NCBI GenBank assembly: GCA_917880885.1
Contig: OU862934.1
Coordinates: 34,146,734 to 34,210,733 of the forward strand
Direction of reading: 5' to 3'
From: Limnephilus marmoratus
Lineage: Eukaryota > Arthropoda > Insecta > Trichoptera > Limnephilidae
DNA length: 64,000 nt
Under the pieces are notes generated by a model, which saw nothing but the letters and a program-made list of their open reading frames with translations, made no database searches and was not told the DNA's origin. Made by a program: the position numbers and the translations under genes. Every line of letters starts with the position of its first letter. The first letter of the stretch is position 1. Positions 61,032-64,000 of the stretch are shown here, piece after piece.

Positions 61032-62077
61032 TGCCCTGTCACCTGTGGGGGCCACTGGGCATTGTAACTATTGAATTGGTATAATGACTCTATTGTTCCA
61101 AATTCATTCTATGTAATAAATAACATTCTATGTAATAATAAAATTCATTCTATGTAATAAATAACGGTCTCAGCAATACTTTTATTTCTAGTGGTAAGGG
61201 AGACTGTGACGAAGAAGTATTTTCTAACTCTAAATAATAGCGAGAGCTGAATGCTGGGGGTACAGGTACTATTCGGGAAAACCGTCTGGAGAACTACAAT
61301 TTGCCACACTCAAATGAAATGAAAAAAGAGCCAATAGGTAATAAAGTGTCGTGTCATAAAGTTTCTAAGAAAATCATTGCAACTAACTGCCATGGATTGA
61401 ATCCTATCTCGAAAGTGGAACAAATTAGATTTGTGGATAAAAAACGGGCAAAAATTCAAGTAGATTGCCCAGCAATTATCAAGATGTACAATAAGTACCC
61501 ACATGTGTGGGGTTGACCGTTTTGATCAAAGCGTTCACTCCATGAGGGTACCTCTTTGCGGCAAATAATGGTGGTTTCCTCTGTTTGCTTTTTGTTTAGA
61601 TGCAACTTGCCAAAATGCATGGCTGCTCAAAAGACTGTCAGAAAACAACTGGAACTACTGCGATTTCCGGCGAAATGTCACAACCAAATACTTGCAAAAA
61701 TGTGGAAAGCCTCCGATCCTCAAATCCGATTGTGGCATACTTCTGCAGATAAGAGTGCCTACCGAGGTAGGAGTGCAGGAAGTGTTGACGATCACTCGCA
61801 AATCCACTGCTCTCAACGAATGTGTGGATATTGTTACCAAGGCATCAGAAAAATATGTGCCAAGTGCAATAGCGGTTTGCATCTAAAGTGTTGGTACAGC
61901 TTTCACAATAAATAAGTGCTCCATTTTTTTATATAAAAAAATATTATTATAAAACTTTATATAAACAAATATTATTATAAAACTGTTATTTTATTCCTAC
62001 CGTAAGAATAAGTAAAATGCTGTTTCCTCTACAGAGCCTTCAAGCACAATGCCCAGTGTAACCTGTGGGTGACACAC
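61032..62077 (+). pseudogene. piggyBac-like transposase remnant with subterminal inverted repeats
   Basis: Frame 61301-61516 contains KIQVDCPAIIKMYNKYPHVW followed by a stop, resembling the V-x-C-P-x-x-(I/V)-x-x-Y-N segment that precedes G-V-D in piggyBac transposases. Frame 61556-61915 ends RMCGYCYQGIRKICAKCNSG then LHLKCWYSFH, a C-terminal cysteine-rich finger (C-x2-C...C-x2-C...C). GTCACC...CACTGGGCATT at 61036-61063 and its reverse complement near 62047-62075 may be the ends. The catalytic Asp region is frameshifted. No TTAA pair was identified. Confidence 0.55.
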
Positions 62078-62421
62078 CCATAAATAAGGGGGGGGTAATT
62101 TATTTTTATTTTTAATATTTTTTTGTCTTAACCATATATATGTAAGCTATTTTATTTATAGAGAAAAGAAAAATCTTTATTAACTTTGACATGGGAATTG
62201 AAGAGTTGATATGAAACATTGTGAATTTTTTATTAATTATTTTTACATGAAAAGACAAAAAGTAAGATGGCGATAATGTTTATAATACATTTGTTTAATA
62301 AAATTTTAGTTTTTATTTTTTTTTTCATTTTCATCAATTTTAGGTACAAAAAACGTAATGTGAGCCATTTATGTTTGTCATCAAAATTTTTAAATTTAAA
62401 AAATCATCTACCGGATCTGCC

Positions 62422-62500
62422 GGATCTGCCCTGATGATGGACACTGCAACGATGTCCGAAACGTTGGCTAAAGAAGGAGGTAGCGCAACACGGCACAACA
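62422..62500 (+). ncRNA. Hammerhead-like motif of the small retroposon family
   Basis: CTGATGA (62431-62437), one extra T, then stem II GGACA/TGTCC with loop CTGCAACGA, GAA at 62458-62460, stem III AC/GT and cleavage-site T62465. Stem I is short (GCC with GGC). The downstream AAGGAGGTAGCGCAACACGG is the tail shared with 490-642. The same unusual extra nucleotide before stem II occurs in the Penelope-like hammerhead. Confidence 0.55.
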
Positions 62501-62944
62501 CCCCAAAAACATATAACGAAAATGCTTTTGGCCGTGAAAATCTTAAAACTTATCTTAAAAAATGATGTTTATTTCGAATTATAAAATTTGAAAGGATATT
62601 TTTTATCAGTTTTTAAAAACAGTTTTTAGTTTTCCGATATTCAATTTATTTGGATTTTATTGCCAAGCGGAAATATTTTGACCTGATATAACATGGCCGA
62701 GGCCCGAGGGGTTAAAAAAATTCAAAATGCTCAGATCGAAAAAAAGTTTTTTATGTTCTCTGCGATATAGCTTTATCAGTTATAAACAAGTTGAAATAAA
62801 ATGTTGTTTGGGGTAATTAATTGGGGTAACATGTAAAGAATGAGGTCTAATAAATCTTTACAAAATAAATAAACTTGGGTGTTGCAAGACAGTTTAGAAA
62901 AAAGAGTGACGAAATGACCACCAATCTGAATCGAAAATCTAAAT

Positions 62945-63060
62945 CATCCTGAAATTACTTTAGCTGTGTTTGGTAACCGGATCTGATTAGACAAACCTTC
63001 CTTCAGCCTCACAACATACTACAATAATTATTAGGGGTGCCATAGTACCACTAGCTTTGG
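62945..63060 (+). repeat. Small retroposon family, diverged copy
   Basis: CTTTAGCTGTGTTTGGTAAC, CGGATCTGATTAG, TTCAGCCTCACAACATAC and GGGGTGCCATAGTACCACTA match the copy at 56138-56292. Confidence 0.5.
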
Positions 63061-63071
63061 GCGTTTTTTTT

Positions 63072-63475
63072 TTAAATTAGTTCCACATTGGAAAATAATT
63101 CTCCTAAGGAAAGTAAGTTCTAGGAAGGAAAAGGTACGAGAGTTGGGTAGGAATCTGGGAGTCAGTGTGTCCGGGAGTGACGGATGTATGAATCCATCCC
63201 ACCCACTGCGGTGCAAGGCAATGTTCCGAGAGAGTACGGCTGGAAAAGTCAATGGGACTCCCTCAACCATTCTCTCCCGATCCGGCCTGACATGCAGCTG
63301 GCGGGCAGACGCATCCGCCGCCAAGACCCGCACAAATCTCACCCCGTGAACCCGGGCACCCCTAAGTCACTAAACGTAGCGAACCACTTGGGGTGACCAA
63401 TGGCAGAGGTGTTGGTTATCCAATAAATGGTTCCCGGGGCGGCGGTACCCATATTCGCCTCCCAAATTGTGTTAG
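63072..63475 (-). mobile_element. Poly(A)-tailed retroposon family, copy 5 (longest)
   Basis: Shares the ends with copy 1 and adds about 110 bp in the middle (GGATGTATGAATCCATCCCA to CAGACGCATCCGCCGCCAAG). The plus-strand right end is CGAACCACTTGGGGTGACCA and GGCGGCGGTACCCATA. The sense strand is minus. Confidence 0.6.
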
Positions 63476-63621
63476 CACTCTTGCGCAATATAAAAGTATT
63501 ACAACACAGAAAAGTGCCTTACTTGGCCCCCAGATGATGAATGTAATGATTCAGATGCATTGCTTACATACAGCATGTTTCAAACATGTTTTTCGATTTG
63601 TTGATTGTCAAACTTGTTAAT

Positions 63622-63810
63622 GGAAACGTTGCTTGACATGGCTTTAGCCGGGTTTGGTGACTAGGTCGAAATAGCCAGGTACTTCCCCACCTTCTTCTTC
63701 TCATCTCTTTCCTCTCCCCATTCAGTCAGCCTCAAAACATACCCCAATGTGAGATGCCATAGTCTCACTGGTTCCAAGCGGTTGGGAGCAGTTGGGACTC
63801 TTATGCATTA
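63622..63810 (+). repeat. Small retroposon family copy
   Basis: GAAACGTTGCTTGACATGGC, TTTAGCCGGGTTTGGTGACT, GCCAGGTACTTCCCC, TGCCATAGTCTCACTGGTTC and GGTTGGGAGCAGTTGGGACT. It retains the 3' part (GGAGCAGTTGGGACTC) also seen at 8700-8735 and, inverted, at 49909-49929. Confidence 0.62.
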
Positions 63811-64000
63811 TTCACATTTAAAAAAATCGCGGACGGAAAAGATAAATCTAACGAAATTGAAAAAATGTTGCGTAATATTAGATTTGGAAAATAGGTAGAA
63901 CGAGGGAAGGTGTGTGCATTTTGGCAGTGAAATTCTAAACAAAAACATAAAAAAATATTTTTTTACCATAATGTATCTATTTTTAAATCTTTTTTTGGTT
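63811..64000. other. A/T-rich end without feature
   Basis: Nothing recognisable on either strand. Confidence 0.3.

Overview
This is a eukaryotic, almost certainly insect, chromosomal window. It holds exons of one host gene on the minus strand and a dense, nested graveyard of transposable elements. Pointers to an insect are R2 retrotransposons with fragments of their 28S rDNA target, a long CCTAA/TTAGG pentamer block, spliced exons of a PHLDB/LL5-type PH-domain gene, and hAT, mariner, TTAA-type and Penelope-like elements. I cannot name the order or species.

Host gene (minus strand): four exons at 9402-9557, 4398-4497, 3397-3484 and 1071-1253 splice in phase into a C-terminal pleckstrin-homology domain that ends in a stop at 1071. 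A fifth in-phase exon lies at 48445-48592. If it belongs to the same gene, the intron between them is about 39 kb and holds nearly all the transposon material.

9.7-17 kb: minus-strand R2 remnants separated by short 28S rRNA pseudogene pieces. They are interrupted by a 1.4-kb DNA transposon with a 10-bp target duplication, which itself contains a 166-bp MITE. 16.5-20.4 kb: a plus-strand R2 5' end that has expanded into 14 tandem units of about 64 bp. It is split by a 2.5-kb inverted-repeat element that carries a LINE fragment and a further TTAA-flanked transposon. 21-29 kb: a second R2 lineage (family B) interrupted by a Gypsy-type LTR retrotransposon with two near-identical direct LTRs and a third, inverted LTR inside it. 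29-33 kb: a Penelope-like element with hammerhead-ribozyme pseudo-LTRs, inserted into another R2. 33.7-39.1 kb: the most complete R2 copy, starting with an HDV-like ribozyme, then a second family-B copy. 39.4-44.6 kb: an APE-type LINE split by a hAT element. 45-48.3 kb: another R2 copy ending with its CCHC/endonuclease domain.

48.6-64 kb: two hAT-type elements, a complete but mutated Tc1/mariner element, LINE, RTE-like and poly(A) retroposon fragments, a second copy of a TTAA MITE, an inverted-repeat unit containing a 30-bp minisatellite and telomere-like repeats, a decayed piggyBac-like gene and a hammerhead-like motif. The most interesting signals are catalytic or structured RNAs: the HDV-like fold and a covarying 5'-UTR hairpin of R2, and the hammerheads of the Penelope-like and small retroposon families. 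All transposon genes I can read are broken.
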